From Roseobacter sp. GAI101 (GTDB taxonomy: Bacteria > Pseudomonadota > Alphaproteobacteria > Rhodobacterales > Rhodobacteraceae): 64,000 bases of DNA. This document shows positions 9,216 to 17,336 of this stretch, piece by piece; the first letter of the stretch is position 1, and every line of letters starts with the position of its first letter. The stretch lies in contig NZ_DS999213.1 of the NCBI RefSeq assembly GCF_000156335.1, positions 3,192,698-3,256,697 of the forward strand, read 5' to 3'. The translations under genes and the position numbers were made by a program. Under the pieces are notes generated by a model. That model was not told the origin of the DNA. It saw only the letters and a list, made by a program, of their open reading frames with translations, and did not search any database.

Positions 9216-10106
9216 ATGTCAGATACGGCCCAACCCATAGACCCGGGCGAGGAACTGATCCAACGTTTGGCCGTGCGGGTGCGCGAGGCGCGCAAGGCGC
9301 GTGGGCTGCCGCGGCGGGTGTTGTCTGAAATGTCGGGCGTATCGCCGCGCTATCTGGCACAGCTTGAGGCGGGCGAAGGCAATATATCGGTCATCCTGCT
9401 GCAACGGGTGGCGCAGGCGCTGGACCTGCGGGTCGAAATGCTGCTGGCAGAGCGTCCGCCGTTGAACCGTGACGTGGAACGCGTGGCCAGTCTGTTCAGC
9501 AACGCCAGTCTGGATGTCCAGCAGCAGGTCCGCAGCTTGCTGTCACCGCAAAGCCCGGCGATGTTGCGTGCGGGCCGCATCTGTCTGATCGGGTTGCGGG
9601 GGGCCGGGAAATCCACCTTGGGCAAACTGGCGGGGGCCGCGCTGGACCTGCCCTTTGTCGAGCTTAACAAAGAGATCGAAGCCGAAAGTGACATGCCGCT
9701 GGCCGAGGTGATGGCGCTTTATGGTCAGGAAGGCTACCGCGAGATGGAAGCCGAAGCGCTTGAGCGCGTGAGCGCCACCCATGACCGCATGATCCTGGCC
9801 GTTGCAGGCGGGATCGTTGCGGAACCGACCACCTATGCCCGGCTGTTGCAACGGTTCCACACCGTCTGGATCCACACCAGCCCGGCGGAATACATGCAGC
9901 GTGTCCGTGCCCAAGGCGATGTCCGCCCGATGGAGGGCAATCCGGCGGCGATGACCCAGCTGAAAAACCTGCTCGACACCCGCACGCCGCTTTACGAGCG
10001 TGCAGATGCCCAGATCAACACATCGAACCGGCCTGTGAAGACGTCGCTGAACGATCTGCTTGGCGTGATCCAGAAGCGCCATTTTCTGGACGCAGCCGAC
10101 GGGTGA
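9216..10106 (+). CDS. boxR: Benzoate-responsive transcriptional regulator BoxR
   Basis: The 296-residue protein joins an N-terminal XRE-type helix-turn-helix (about residues 15-75, including SEMSGVSPRYLAQLEAG) to a C-terminal shikimate-kinase-like domain with Walker A GLRGAGKST and a PTTYARLLQ region. This architecture is diagnostic of BoxR/BzdR, whose kinase-like domain binds benzoyl-CoA and relieves repression of box or bzd genes. ATG 9216 is preceded by AAAGGAG; the frame extension to 9159 crosses the promoter. It overlaps the next gene by 4 bases. Confidence 0.92.
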   Translation: MSDTAQPIDPGEELIQRLAVRVREARKARGLPRRVLSEMSGVSPRYLAQLEAGEGNISVILLQRVAQALDLRVEMLLAERPPLNRDVERVASLFSNASLDVQQQVRSLLSPQSPAMLRAGRICLIGLRGAGKSTLGKLAGAALDLPFVELNKEIEAESDMPLAEVMALYGQEGYREMEAEALERVSATHDRMILAVAGGIVAEPTTYARLLQRFHTVWIHTSPAEYMQRVRAQGDVRPMEGNPAAMTQLKNLLDTRTPLYERADAQINTSNRPVKTSLNDLLGVIQKRHFLDAADG

Positions 10107-11149
10107 CAGAGCGGGCGGACACCCATGTCGTGCTTTATGATCTGGGCAGCAGCAGCGCCGATCTGATTGCCGCCATGTGCCTTGGGCACATGCGCGTCAC
10201 GGTGCTTGAGCCGGAACAAGCCGATGCCGACCGCGTTCGCGACGTTCTACAGCGCCGGCTGCCGGGGGCAGGTTTCACCGTGTCTACCCGGCCTCCCGAG
10301 GGCTGTGATGTTTTCATATGCCATGCGTCTGATGCGCAGATGGCCCCCCCTGCATCGTTGGTCGCCGTTCTGGACGGACCGGAGGCATTGGCCATTGTGC
10401 CGGAACCGGATCGCAGCGTCGCGATGGACGTTCTGGACCCGCGTTTTGCCGAGGTGGCTTTCGGGGATGCGCCGGACACCACCCGCGCACGCGCCACGAG
10501 GTTTCTGGCAAAGCTGAACACGGGATTTGCGGTCACGACCCGGGGGCATGGCTTTTGGGGGAACCGCTTGCAGGACGCCGCGATTTCCCTTGTGGACCGC
10601 TTGTTGCTGATCGGAATAACCCCTTGGGAGCTGGACGAGGCGCTGGAAGATGCGGGATTTGCGCAAGGACTGCTGAAATCACAAGATCACATCGGGTTGG
10701 ACGTGGCATTTGCGCGGCGCAGGGCGAGCGGGACCGATCTGTTGGTCGCGGACCGGATGGTACACGAGGGGCGGTTGGGGCGCTCCGTCGGGGTCGGATG
10801 GTATCGCTATCCGGGGGGTGGCGGCGCGGTGATTGATCCGCTGATGGAGGATATGATCGTGGAAGAGGCGCGCTTTGCCGGGATCGACCCTGTGCCGATG
10901 ACGGACGCGGCGGCGGCTGACGCGGTGATCGCGGGTATCATCAACGCGTCCGCTGACATGGTGCAGGATGGCATGACGACTGACGGGGTGGATGCGCTGG
11001 CGTTCTACAAGCTGGGGCTGCCTGATCTGACCGCGCGCGCCAAGCAGATCGGCGAAAGCGGATTGCGCAACAGACTGGCCGGGCTGCATGCCGTGGATGC
11101 CACGCTGTGGTGCCCGTCACCGTCACTGGGATTGATCTTTGGCAGCTAG
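10103..11149 (+). CDS. 3-hydroxyacyl-CoA dehydrogenase-like protein with degenerate NAD site
   Basis: A 348-residue product starting at GTG 10103 inside the boxR stop region. The C-terminal half resembles the 3HCDH C-terminal domain (GFWGNRLQDAAISLVDR, then a second helical half ending WYRYPGGGG). The N-terminal half aligns in outline with a Rossmann domain but has YDLGSSSADL where GxGxxG is expected, so NAD binding is doubtful. It may serve the lower benzoyl-CoA pathway (beta-oxidation of dehydroadipyl-CoA) or be a structural or regulatory relic. A strong terminator follows at once, so it ends the operon. Confidence 0.65.
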   Translation: MTERADTHVVLYDLGSSSADLIAAMCLGHMRVTVLEPEQADADRVRDVLQRRLPGAGFTVSTRPPEGCDVFICHASDAQMAPPASLVAVLDGPEALAIVPEPDRSVAMDVLDPRFAEVAFGDAPDTTRARATRFLAKLNTGFAVTTRGHGFWGNRLQDAAISLVDRLLLIGITPWELDEALEDAGFAQGLLKSQDHIGLDVAFARRRASGTDLLVADRMVHEGRLGRSVGVGWYRYPGGGGAVIDPLMEDMIVEEARFAGIDPVPMTDAAAADAVIAGIINASADMVQDGMTTDGVDALAFYKLGLPDLTARAKQIGESGLRNRLAGLHAVDATLWCPSPSLGLIFGS

Positions 11150-11154
11150 ACGCA

Positions 11155-11183
11155 AAAAGGGCCGCGACATGCGCGGCCCTTTT
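11155..11183. terminator. Bidirectional rho-independent terminator
   Basis: AAAAGGGCCGCG-ACATG-CGCGGCCCTTTT is a perfect 12-bp stem with a 5-base loop. A-tracts and T-tracts flank both sides, so it can end the rightward boxR transcription unit and the leftward solute-binding protein gene. Confidence 0.93.
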
Positions 11184-11204
11184 GCAGTGTTTGTTGCGGC
11201 GGGG

Positions 11205-12872
11205 TTACATGGTCCAGGCCATGCGCGCCGGATGATATTCGAACCCGATGTGATGACCTGCGCCCACCAGACCTTCTTTGGTGTGGTTGTAGAGTGAACG
11301 CCAGTAGGGCTGGATCGTCACGCCTTCGCTCTGGATCAACGCTTCGCCTTCGGCCATCAAGGCGCGGCGCGCTTCGACATCGGCCACAGACAACGCCTTG
11401 GTCAACAGCGCGTCGAATTCAGGGTTGGACCAGCCGAATTCGTTCCACGCTTCGCCGGACCGGTAGGCCAGTGCCCAGATTTGCACGCCCAAGGGCCGCG
11501 CGTTCCAGTTGGTCGATGAGAACGGGTATTTCGTCCAGTCGTTCCAGAAGGTCGAGCCGGGCAGGATCGTCCGTTTGACCTTGATCCCCGCATCGCGAAG
11601 CTGCGCGGCGACGGCATCGGTGGTATCCTTGCGCCACGCATCGTCGATCGAGAACAACTCGTGCTCGTAATCGCCCATGCCCGCTTCGTCCATCAGCGCC
11701 TTGGCGGCGGCTGGATCGACCTTGCGCGGGGGCAGTTCGGCGTATTCGGGGTGCATGGGGCCGACATGGTGGTTTTCGGCCACAATACCGCGCCCGGCAT
11801 AGCCAAGTTCAAGCAGGACCTCATTGTCGACGGCCATGGCAATAGCCTGGCGTACGCGGGCATCGGCGTAAGGTTTCTTGCCATCCACTTCGGCAAGCTG
11901 GTTGGGGCGGATGACAATCGTTGCGGCGCTCGCGATGGAGTTTTCGTTCCACCCGTCAAGCGTGCTGAACACGTCGATAAACTCACCCTCGATGGAATAG
12001 GTGGCGTCGATTTCATCGGCTTCGGCAGCTGCGACAAAGGCAGAGGGGTCTGTCCCGTAGTCGATATATTCAAGCCGGTCGATGTAGGGGCCGCCATAGA
12101 CTGCGGTGCCCCACCATGTGTGATCAGGGTTCTTGACCAGCACGCTTTTCACGCCAACCTCAAGGGATTCAGGCAGGTAAGGGCCGGTGCCCACCGGATT
12201 GTCCAGCATGGTTTCGGCGTCGAACCCTTCGGGTACGATCGCGGCGGGATAGTCCGCCATGCCGGGGATCAGGGTGATGTCGGGGCGTGGCAAGGTCAGC
12301 TTGACGGTGTGGTCGTCGACGACCTCGATCGATCCTTCAATGGCCTTGCCGCTTTCGTCGTCGATCAACGTGGCAAAACGGCCCGCCATCGAATTGCCTT
12401 CGACGGATTTGTCGCACCAGCCTTCGATGTTGCGCGCGACATCTGCTGCCGTGAACGCAGTGCCGTCGTTCCAGGTTACGCCCTGGCGCACGTTCAGCAC
12501 ATATTCTGTGGCGTCGTCGTTGATTTCCCAGCTTTCCAGCAAGGCAGGGCTGAATGTGCCATCGTTTTCCCAGATCGCAAGATATTCCAGCCACCCACGC
12601 GAGAAGTTGGCGATCTGCGACCAGTCATAGGTCCGCGGGTCCTTGAGGGCGCGCACTTCCATCTGCATGCGCACGGTGCCGCCTTCCTTGTGGGCCGCAG
12701 CATGTGCCGGGGCAGGCATGCCGATCATCGCATAGGCTGTGGCGGTCGTCGCACCAAAGGCGCTCGCCAAGGCCAGAAACTCGCGACGGTTGACCGGGTC
12801 TATCTTGGCAGCTTCGGCGGAATCCAGAATGGATTTGGGCAGGGGCTTACCGGTACGGGTCAAAAAACTCAT
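11205..12872 (-). CDS. ABC transporter substrate-binding protein, family 5, Tat-exported
   Basis: The 555-residue precursor starts with a twin-arginine signal (NRREFLALASAFG, then an Ala-rich stretch ending AHAA). It has the features of family 5 (peptide/nickel/opine) binding proteins, such as AFTAADVARNIEGW and the repeated-lobe layout. It would capture an oligopeptide, opine or other solute in the periplasm. I chose ATG 12872, just before the Tat signal; the frame extends to 13001 without a convincing start. No permease or ATPase genes adjoin it, so it is an orphan here. A strong terminator lies downstream. Confidence 0.85.
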   Translation of the reverse strand: MSFLTRTGKPLPKSILDSAEAAKIDPVNRREFLALASAFGATTATAYAMIGMPAPAHAAAHKEGGTVRMQMEVRALKDPRTYDWSQIANFSRGWLEYLAIWENDGTFSPALLESWEINDDATEYVLNVRQGVTWNDGTAFTAADVARNIEGWCDKSVEGNSMAGRFATLIDDESGKAIEGSIEVVDDHTVKLTLPRPDITLIPGMADYPAAIVPEGFDAETMLDNPVGTGPYLPESLEVGVKSVLVKNPDHTWWGTAVYGGPYIDRLEYIDYGTDPSAFVAAAEADEIDATYSIEGEFIDVFSTLDGWNENSIASAATIVIRPNQLAEVDGKKPYADARVRQAIAMAVDNEVLLELGYAGRGIVAENHHVGPMHPEYAELPPRKVDPAAAKALMDEAGMGDYEHELFSIDDAWRKDTTDAVAAQLRDAGIKVKRTILPGSTFWNDWTKYPFSSTNWNARPLGVQIWALAYRSGEAWNEFGWSNPEFDALLTKALSVADVEARRALMAEGEALIQSEGVTIQPYWRSLYNHTKEGLVGAGHHIGFEYHPARMAWTM

Positions 12873-13177
12873 ATTCTTCCTCTCTGTGGGTGCGGTCCGG
12901 TCCGGGCGTCGGAAGGATCGCAACTGTTGCGCCGGTGACTTGGGCGCATCGTCTGGTGGTGCAGTTCTTCTGCGATTATTGGCCGGGCATTGGCCAGGCA
13001 TCCTTGGAGGAGTGTCAACATTGGTGCCCCAAGCGTCAACCCTTTGTCTGGAGGAATAACGGGATGGTTATGGGGGCACCTGCGGCCTGCAATTCGGGTT
13101 CGCAGATAGTGAAGCGCTGGCGCGCTACATGATTTTGGCATCTGCCGGGGGCAGATGCGTGCCTCCGGCGGGGATAT
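12873..13177. other. Intergenic stretch holding the SBP promoter region, a hairpin and a repeat copy
   Basis: About 305 bases without a convincing gene. The right part holds GCATCTGCC-GGG-GGCAGATGC (13138-13158, 9-bp stem) and the degenerate repeat copy at 13161-13180. The left part is the likely promoter region of the leftward solute-binding protein. Short frames here have no ribosome sites or family features. Confidence 0.6.
13138..13158. terminator. Hairpin downstream of the homogentisate operon
   Basis: A 9-bp perfect stem with a GGG loop lies 20 bases beyond the stop of the last operon gene (- strand). No T-run follows on the - strand, so it may be a processing or weak termination signal rather than a classic terminator. 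Confidence 0.45.
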
Positions 13178-13180
13178 TTA
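13161..13180. repeat. Partial copy of the GCCTCCGGCGGG dispersed repeat
   Basis: GCCTCCGGCGGGGATATTTA shares its first 12 bases and general layout with the two 33-base copies at 15999 and 27108. Like them, it sits at the 3' end of a - strand gene; its last bases overlap the stop codon. Confidence 0.55.
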
Positions 13181-13387
13181 AGAGCCAGAGAATTCAGGTG
13201 ATCCGGTTTTGCGTGCTGTGGCAAGGAGCTTTTCAAGCTGTGCAAGATCGCCGATCTCGTTGGCGAGGATCAGGACCAGACGTGCGTTGAGCGCGTGGCT
13301 TTGGGCTTCGGTCAGGCCTGCATGGCAGTCCATCAGGGCGTTGTAGAATGCGTCGGCGTGGCTGCCAAGCTTGTCATCAAGGATCAT
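13178..13387 (-). CDS. DUF2783-like small protein
   Basis: A 69-residue protein whose pattern (DAFYNALMDCHAGL, then LNARLVLILANEIGD) resembles DUF2783, a small helical family often found beside flavin monooxygenases of this type in Rhodobacterales. Its ATG overlaps the monooxygenase stop by 4 bases, so translation is likely coupled. Function unknown; position suggests an accessory role for the monooxygenase. The family name is recalled, not searched. Confidence 0.65.
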   Translation of the reverse strand: MILDDKLGSHADAFYNALMDCHAGLTEAQSHALNARLVLILANEIGDLAQLEKLLATARKTGSPEFSGS

Positions 13388-14988
13388 GTGCTGGCTCCGA
13401 GTGCGCGGTCATGGGCGGCGATGATGGGAGCGGTGTCCGGTGTGTCGAACACGGCGCAGACGTGGCCGTCGGGCCGTAAAAGGTAGATTTTATCTTTGCC
13501 GTAGCGGGTTTCGGCGTGCCCGTCGACCGAGGCGAAACAGGGGTAGTCGGCTGTCTGGTTGATCCCGATGCGGTTGATCTTGTCGATCTCGGGCAGCGGA
13601 GTGGTGCCGGCCGTCATAAGGGTGAACGCCCCTTGAGCTTGGGATAGCAGCCATGTCGGGCCGTCGGGGCCTGTCAGGGGGGCGTCAATCATGGGAAAGC
13701 CGGGGCGCAGTGGCGCGTCACCTGGCGTCTGGAGCGAAGAGCCTGCCAGATCGCAGGGTTGTGAGAGACGGCCCGAGTTGATCAGTTTGCGCGCAAAAGG
13801 GTGATCGGCGGCAAGGCTGAGGACCGCGTCGCGGAACAGTGCTTCGATCGGGGATTTCGGGGTCATGAAATTCGTTGCACGCGCGGAGTTGAGGATGTTT
13901 TCGGCAGAGCCGTGGACCCGTTCGGTGTTGTAGCTTTCGATCAGGGGGGCGCTGGCATCGCCTTTCAGGACTGCCGCGAGTTTCCAGCCGAGGTTATCAA
14001 CGTCCTGAATGCCGCCATTGCCGCCACGTGCGCCAAAGGGGCTGACCACATGGGCGCTGTCACCGACAAAGATCACCCGGTTGTGCACGAAGCGGTCCAG
14101 CTTGGCACAGCGGAATTTATAGACGCTCATCCAGTCAAGACGGAAGGGCGTGTCACCCACGATGGCCTTGATGCGCGGGGTGACCTTGGCCTCGGTCGCT
14201 TCTTCCTTGGGGTCCGTATCGGGGCCGAGTTGCAGGTCGATGCGGTAGATGTTGTCGGGCTGTTTGTGCAGCAGCGCGGACTGGCCGTTGTGGAACGGCG
14301 GATTGAACCAGAACCAGCGTTCGGGCGTGTCGTGGTTGCCGAAGGGGGAGGTTTCCATTTCGACATCGACGATCAGGAAATGTTCCTCGAAAGTCTGGCC
14401 TTCGAAGGGCAGAGCCATGCGGGCGCGCGTGGCCGATCCCGCGCCATCACAGGCGAGGTAGTAGTCAGCTTCGAGCGTGTAGGTCCCGTCGGGTGTGCTG
14501 ATGTCGAGGGCGACGTGGTCGCCATGGTCGGTGTGATAGGTGACCTTGTTGAGGAAACGAATGTCGATGAGGTCGGGGAAGTCCTGCGCCCGTTCGGCGA
14601 GGTATTGTTCGACATAGTATTGCTGAAGGTTGATGAAGGCAGGGTATTTGTGACCCGGTTCCGGCAGGAGATCGAAGGCATAGACTTGGTTATCGCCGTG
14701 GAAATTACGCCCGACTTTCCATGTCACACCCTTGGCCAGCATCCGTTCGCCGACACCAAGGCGGTCAAAGATTTCCAGCGTCCGTTTTGCCCAGCAGATT
14801 GCGCGCGAGCCGACCGACACCACATTGTTATCGTCCAGCACAACCGAGGCGATGCCCTGCTGTGCCAGATCGATTGCCATGGCCAGACCGATCGGCCCGG
14901 CACCGACAATCACGACCGGGTGACGCTGCTCTTGCTGCGTCAGGCCCGGGGGGCGCGTGTAGGGAAAGGGGGCGTAGTCATAGGCCAT
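13384..14988 (-). CDS. FAD-dependent aromatic monooxygenase of the homogentisate operon
   Basis: A 534-residue class A flavoprotein hydroxylase. It has the dinucleotide fold VGAGPIGLAMAIDL, the CDGAGSATR motif and the GDSAHVVSPFGARGGNGG ribityl-binding stretch, plus a C-terminal thioredoxin-like extension as in MhpA-type enzymes. Such enzymes hydroxylate phenolic acids with NAD(P)H and O2. Its operon with hmgA and fahA suggests it feeds the homogentisate route, for instance by hydroxylating a hydroxyphenylacetate; that substrate is inference. It starts 15 bases after the MBL stop. Confidence 0.82.
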   Translation of the reverse strand: MAYDYAPFPYTRPPGLTQQEQRHPVVIVGAGPIGLAMAIDLAQQGIASVVLDDNNVVSVGSRAICWAKRTLEIFDRLGVGERMLAKGVTWKVGRNFHGDNQVYAFDLLPEPGHKYPAFINLQQYYVEQYLAERAQDFPDLIDIRFLNKVTYHTDHGDHVALDISTPDGTYTLEADYYLACDGAGSATRARMALPFEGQTFEEHFLIVDVEMETSPFGNHDTPERWFWFNPPFHNGQSALLHKQPDNIYRIDLQLGPDTDPKEEATEAKVTPRIKAIVGDTPFRLDWMSVYKFRCAKLDRFVHNRVIFVGDSAHVVSPFGARGGNGGIQDVDNLGWKLAAVLKGDASAPLIESYNTERVHGSAENILNSARATNFMTPKSPIEALFRDAVLSLAADHPFARKLINSGRLSQPCDLAGSSLQTPGDAPLRPGFPMIDAPLTGPDGPTWLLSQAQGAFTLMTAGTTPLPEIDKINRIGINQTADYPCFASVDGHAETRYGKDKIYLLRPDGHVCAVFDTPDTAPIIAAHDRALGAST

Positions 14989-15003
14989 GGGCAGTCTCTC
15001 CGG

Positions 15004-15954
15004 TCAGCTTTGCAGCTGTTCCCACATCTCGATGTCGCGCTTGTCGGTCCAGATGCGGGGGTGGCTGATGCCGCGGGCTTCGTCATAGGCGCGGGCGACG
15101 TTGAAGGGCAGGCAATGTTCATAAATCGCGTAATCCGAGAACTTCGGGTCACATTCGGCGCGCACGGCGTCCCACGCGTCTTTCAGCGTGCCGTTGCGGG
15201 CCGCGACGCGGGCGGCGGGGCGATAGGTGCTTTCGACGAAATCGCGGGTATTTTCGATGGCGGCGTTCACCATGTCGGTGCCGACCAGCGCGTCACCGCG
15301 ACCCGGCGCAATGGCCGCTACATCATAGGCCTTGATCGCGTCCAGCGTGTTGCCCCAATCGGCGAAATAGCCGTCGCCGCAGTAGCAGGCAGAGTGGTAT
15401 TCGACGATGTCGCCGGTGAACATCACGTTCTCGTCGGGGACGTGGATGACGATATCGCCTGCGGTGTGTGCGCGCCCAAGGTGCATCAGGTCAACGCGAC
15501 GATTGCCGAGATAGACAGTCATGCGGTCGTTGAAGGTGGTCGTTGGGTAGGTCAGGCTGGGAATGGATTCATGGCCCTCGAACAGGCGGGGGAAGCGTTG
15601 GAATTCGCTGTCCCAGTCTTCCTGGCCGCGCTCGTTTACCATGCCGCGCGCCATTTCGGACATGATGATCTGGTCCGCGTTGAAGGCCGAGGCCCCGAGG
15701 ACGCGCACCGCGTGGTAGTGGGTGAGGGCGACGTGGGTAATCGGTTTATCGGTGACTTCGCGGACTTTGTCGATCACCTTGTTGGCCAGGCGGGGGGTTG
15801 CCTGGGCCTCGATGATCATGACGCTGTCGTCACCGATGATCACGCCGGAGTTCGGGTCACCTTCGGCGGTGAAAGCCCAAAGGTCCTTGCCGACTTCGGT
15901 GAAGGAGATTTTCTTTTCGGTCATGTCCCCTTGGGAGGCGAATTTCTTGGACAT
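15004..15954 (-). CDS. MBL-fold protein with incomplete metal site
   Basis: A 316-residue metallo-beta-lactamase-fold protein. ATG 15954 follows AAGGA; the longer frame to 16104 runs into fahA. The canonical HxHxDH motif reads H79-Y-H81-A-V83-R84, so the Asp and third His are replaced. H163 (GRAHTAGD) and D182 (FTGDIVE) are kept, but the last metal His of PGHG is R219 (PGRG). At most a mononuclear or altered site seems possible. It lies in the homogentisate operon between fahA and the monooxygenase, so a role in that route is likely, but the reaction is unknown. Confidence 0.8.
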   Translation of the reverse strand: MSKKFASQGDMTEKKISFTEVGKDLWAFTAEGDPNSGVIIGDDSVMIIEAQATPRLANKVIDKVREVTDKPITHVALTHYHAVRVLGASAFNADQIIMSEMARGMVNERGQEDWDSEFQRFPRLFEGHESIPSLTYPTTTFNDRMTVYLGNRRVDLMHLGRAHTAGDIVIHVPDENVMFTGDIVEYHSACYCGDGYFADWGNTLDAIKAYDVAAIAPGRGDALVGTDMVNAAIENTRDFVESTYRPAARVAARNGTLKDAWDAVRAECDPKFSDYAIYEHCLPFNVARAYDEARGISHPRIWTDKRDIEMWEQLQS

Positions 15955-15998
15955 TGGTGTTCCTTTTTTGGACGTCGGTGCGCGGGGCGATCGAAGAT

Positions 15999-16031
15999 GC
16001 CTCCGGCGGGAGTTTATCTGGCAAAATGAAG
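15999..16031. repeat. 33-base dispersed repeat, copy 1
   Basis: Starts GCCTCCGGCGGGAGTTTATC and ends GGCAAAATGAAG. It is identical over 33 bases to 27108-27140 and lies 6 bases beyond the fahA stop (- strand). On the - strand it contains CTCC-CGCC-GGAG, a small hairpin. It looks like a mobile or processed intergenic repeat rather than a gene. Confidence 0.85.
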
Positions 16032-16036
16032 CGGGG

Positions 16037-17290
16037 TCAGGGTTGGGTTTTGGCGGGGAGGATTGTGCCGGAGCACGCGCCAAACCCGATGCGGTAGCCG
16101 TCACCTTGGGCGTGGCCGGTAAGGATCATGGTATCGCCGTCCTCGATAAAGCTGCGGGTGGTGCCATCTGAAAGGGCGATCGGTTCCTTGCCGCCCCAGC
16201 TGAGTTCGAGCAGGCTGCCGCGTTCGTTTTTCTCGGGTCCGGAGATGGTGCCGGAGCCAAGCAGGTCGCCCGCGTTCATCGCGCAGCCGGAGGAGGCATG
16301 ATGGGCCAGTTGCTGGGCCGCCGAATAATACATGGTGTTGTAGTTGGTGCGCGCGAGGACTTCCTGGGTGCCGCCGTCAGGTTGGATCAGCACCGACAGG
16401 TCGATGTCATACAGCATCGGCTTTGGTTCTTGCAGGTAGGGCAAAAGGTCCTTTTCACGCTCGGGTGTCGAGGTGCGGAAAGGTTCGAGCGCGGCGGCTG
16501 TCACGATCCATGGGGAGATGGAGGTGGCAAAGGCTTTGGCCTGAAACGGGCCGAGCGGCTGGTATTCCCACGCTTGAATGTCGCGGGCGGACCAGTCGTT
16601 CAGCAGGACGTAGCCAAAGATCATCTCATCGGCTTCCGCGACGCTGATGGTATCGCCCATTTCGGTCGAGGTGCCGACGATGGCACCCATTTCCAGTTCG
16701 ATATCAAGGCGCTTGCAGGGGCCAAAGGTCGGCGCGTCTGCATCCGGTGCCTTGAGCTGGCCGTTGGGACGGTAGATGTCGGTACCCGACACGACCACGG
16801 TCGAGGCGCGGCCATTGTAGCCGATCGGGATGTGCAGCCAATTGGGCGGCAACGCGTTTTCGGCACCGCGGAACATGGTGCCCACATTTGTGGCATGGTG
16901 GCGGCCTGCGTAGAAGTCGGTGTATTCCGACACGACCAGCGGCATGTGAAGGCGGATGTCCGACATTGGCACAAGGTGGGGGGCGACTTTGGCCTGATCG
17001 GGGCTGTCGGAGGACAGAAGTTCGGTCAACCGGTCGCGCAGGGTTGCCCATGTTTTCGGGCCAAGGTCCATGACATCGTTCCAGTAGGGGACGTCGAAGA
17101 CCGGATCGAAATGCAGCAAGACCAGATCTTCAGCCTCGAGCGCGGCCATATCCAGCACCATATCGCCAATGGCCACACCGCACCGTGGTTCAAGGCTGTT
17201 GGTCGAAAACACACCGTAGGGCAGGTTGTTGAGGGGGAAATCGGTGTCGGCGCTGTTGGCGCTTTCCACCCATGAAGTGAGTAGGGTCAT
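16037..17290 (-). CDS. fahA: Fumarylacetoacetase
   Basis: Hydrolyses fumarylacetoacetate to fumarate and acetoacetate, the last step of homogentisate breakdown. The 417-residue product has the FAH metal and active-site stretches DFYAGRHHATNVG and LNDWSARDIQAWEYQPLGPF, and the family's N-terminal SH3-like domain. It lies 46 bases downstream of hmgA. A maleylacetoacetate isomerase gene is not seen beside it, although that step normally joins HmgA and FahA; it may be elsewhere or glutathione-independent. Confidence 0.93.
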   Translation of the reverse strand: MTLLTSWVESANSADTDFPLNNLPYGVFSTNSLEPRCGVAIGDMVLDMAALEAEDLVLLHFDPVFDVPYWNDVMDLGPKTWATLRDRLTELLSSDSPDQAKVAPHLVPMSDIRLHMPLVVSEYTDFYAGRHHATNVGTMFRGAENALPPNWLHIPIGYNGRASTVVVSGTDIYRPNGQLKAPDADAPTFGPCKRLDIELEMGAIVGTSTEMGDTISVAEADEMIFGYVLLNDWSARDIQAWEYQPLGPFQAKAFATSISPWIVTAAALEPFRTSTPEREKDLLPYLQEPKPMLYDIDLSVLIQPDGGTQEVLARTNYNTMYYSAAQQLAHHASSGCAMNAGDLLGSGTISGPEKNERGSLLELSWGGKEPIALSDGTTRSFIEDGDTMILTGHAQGDGYRIGFGACSGTILPAKTQP

Positions 17291-17336
17291 GGTCAGTCCT
17301 TGAATTCTTGTGCCTGCGCAATCCTTGCGTCAGCGT

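Noticed and set aside
9216..10106. A second shikimate kinase gene
   Set aside because: The kinase-like domain is fused to an XRE HTH in a box cluster, which is the BoxR architecture.
11661..12938. 425-codon frame opposite the solute-binding protein
   Set aside because: Antisense shadow; the Tat-signal protein on the - strand is the real gene.
13801..16029. 742-codon open frame on the + strand
   Set aside because: It is the antisense of the flavin monooxygenase and MBL genes, which have family motifs and ribosome sites. High GC keeps the opposite frame open.
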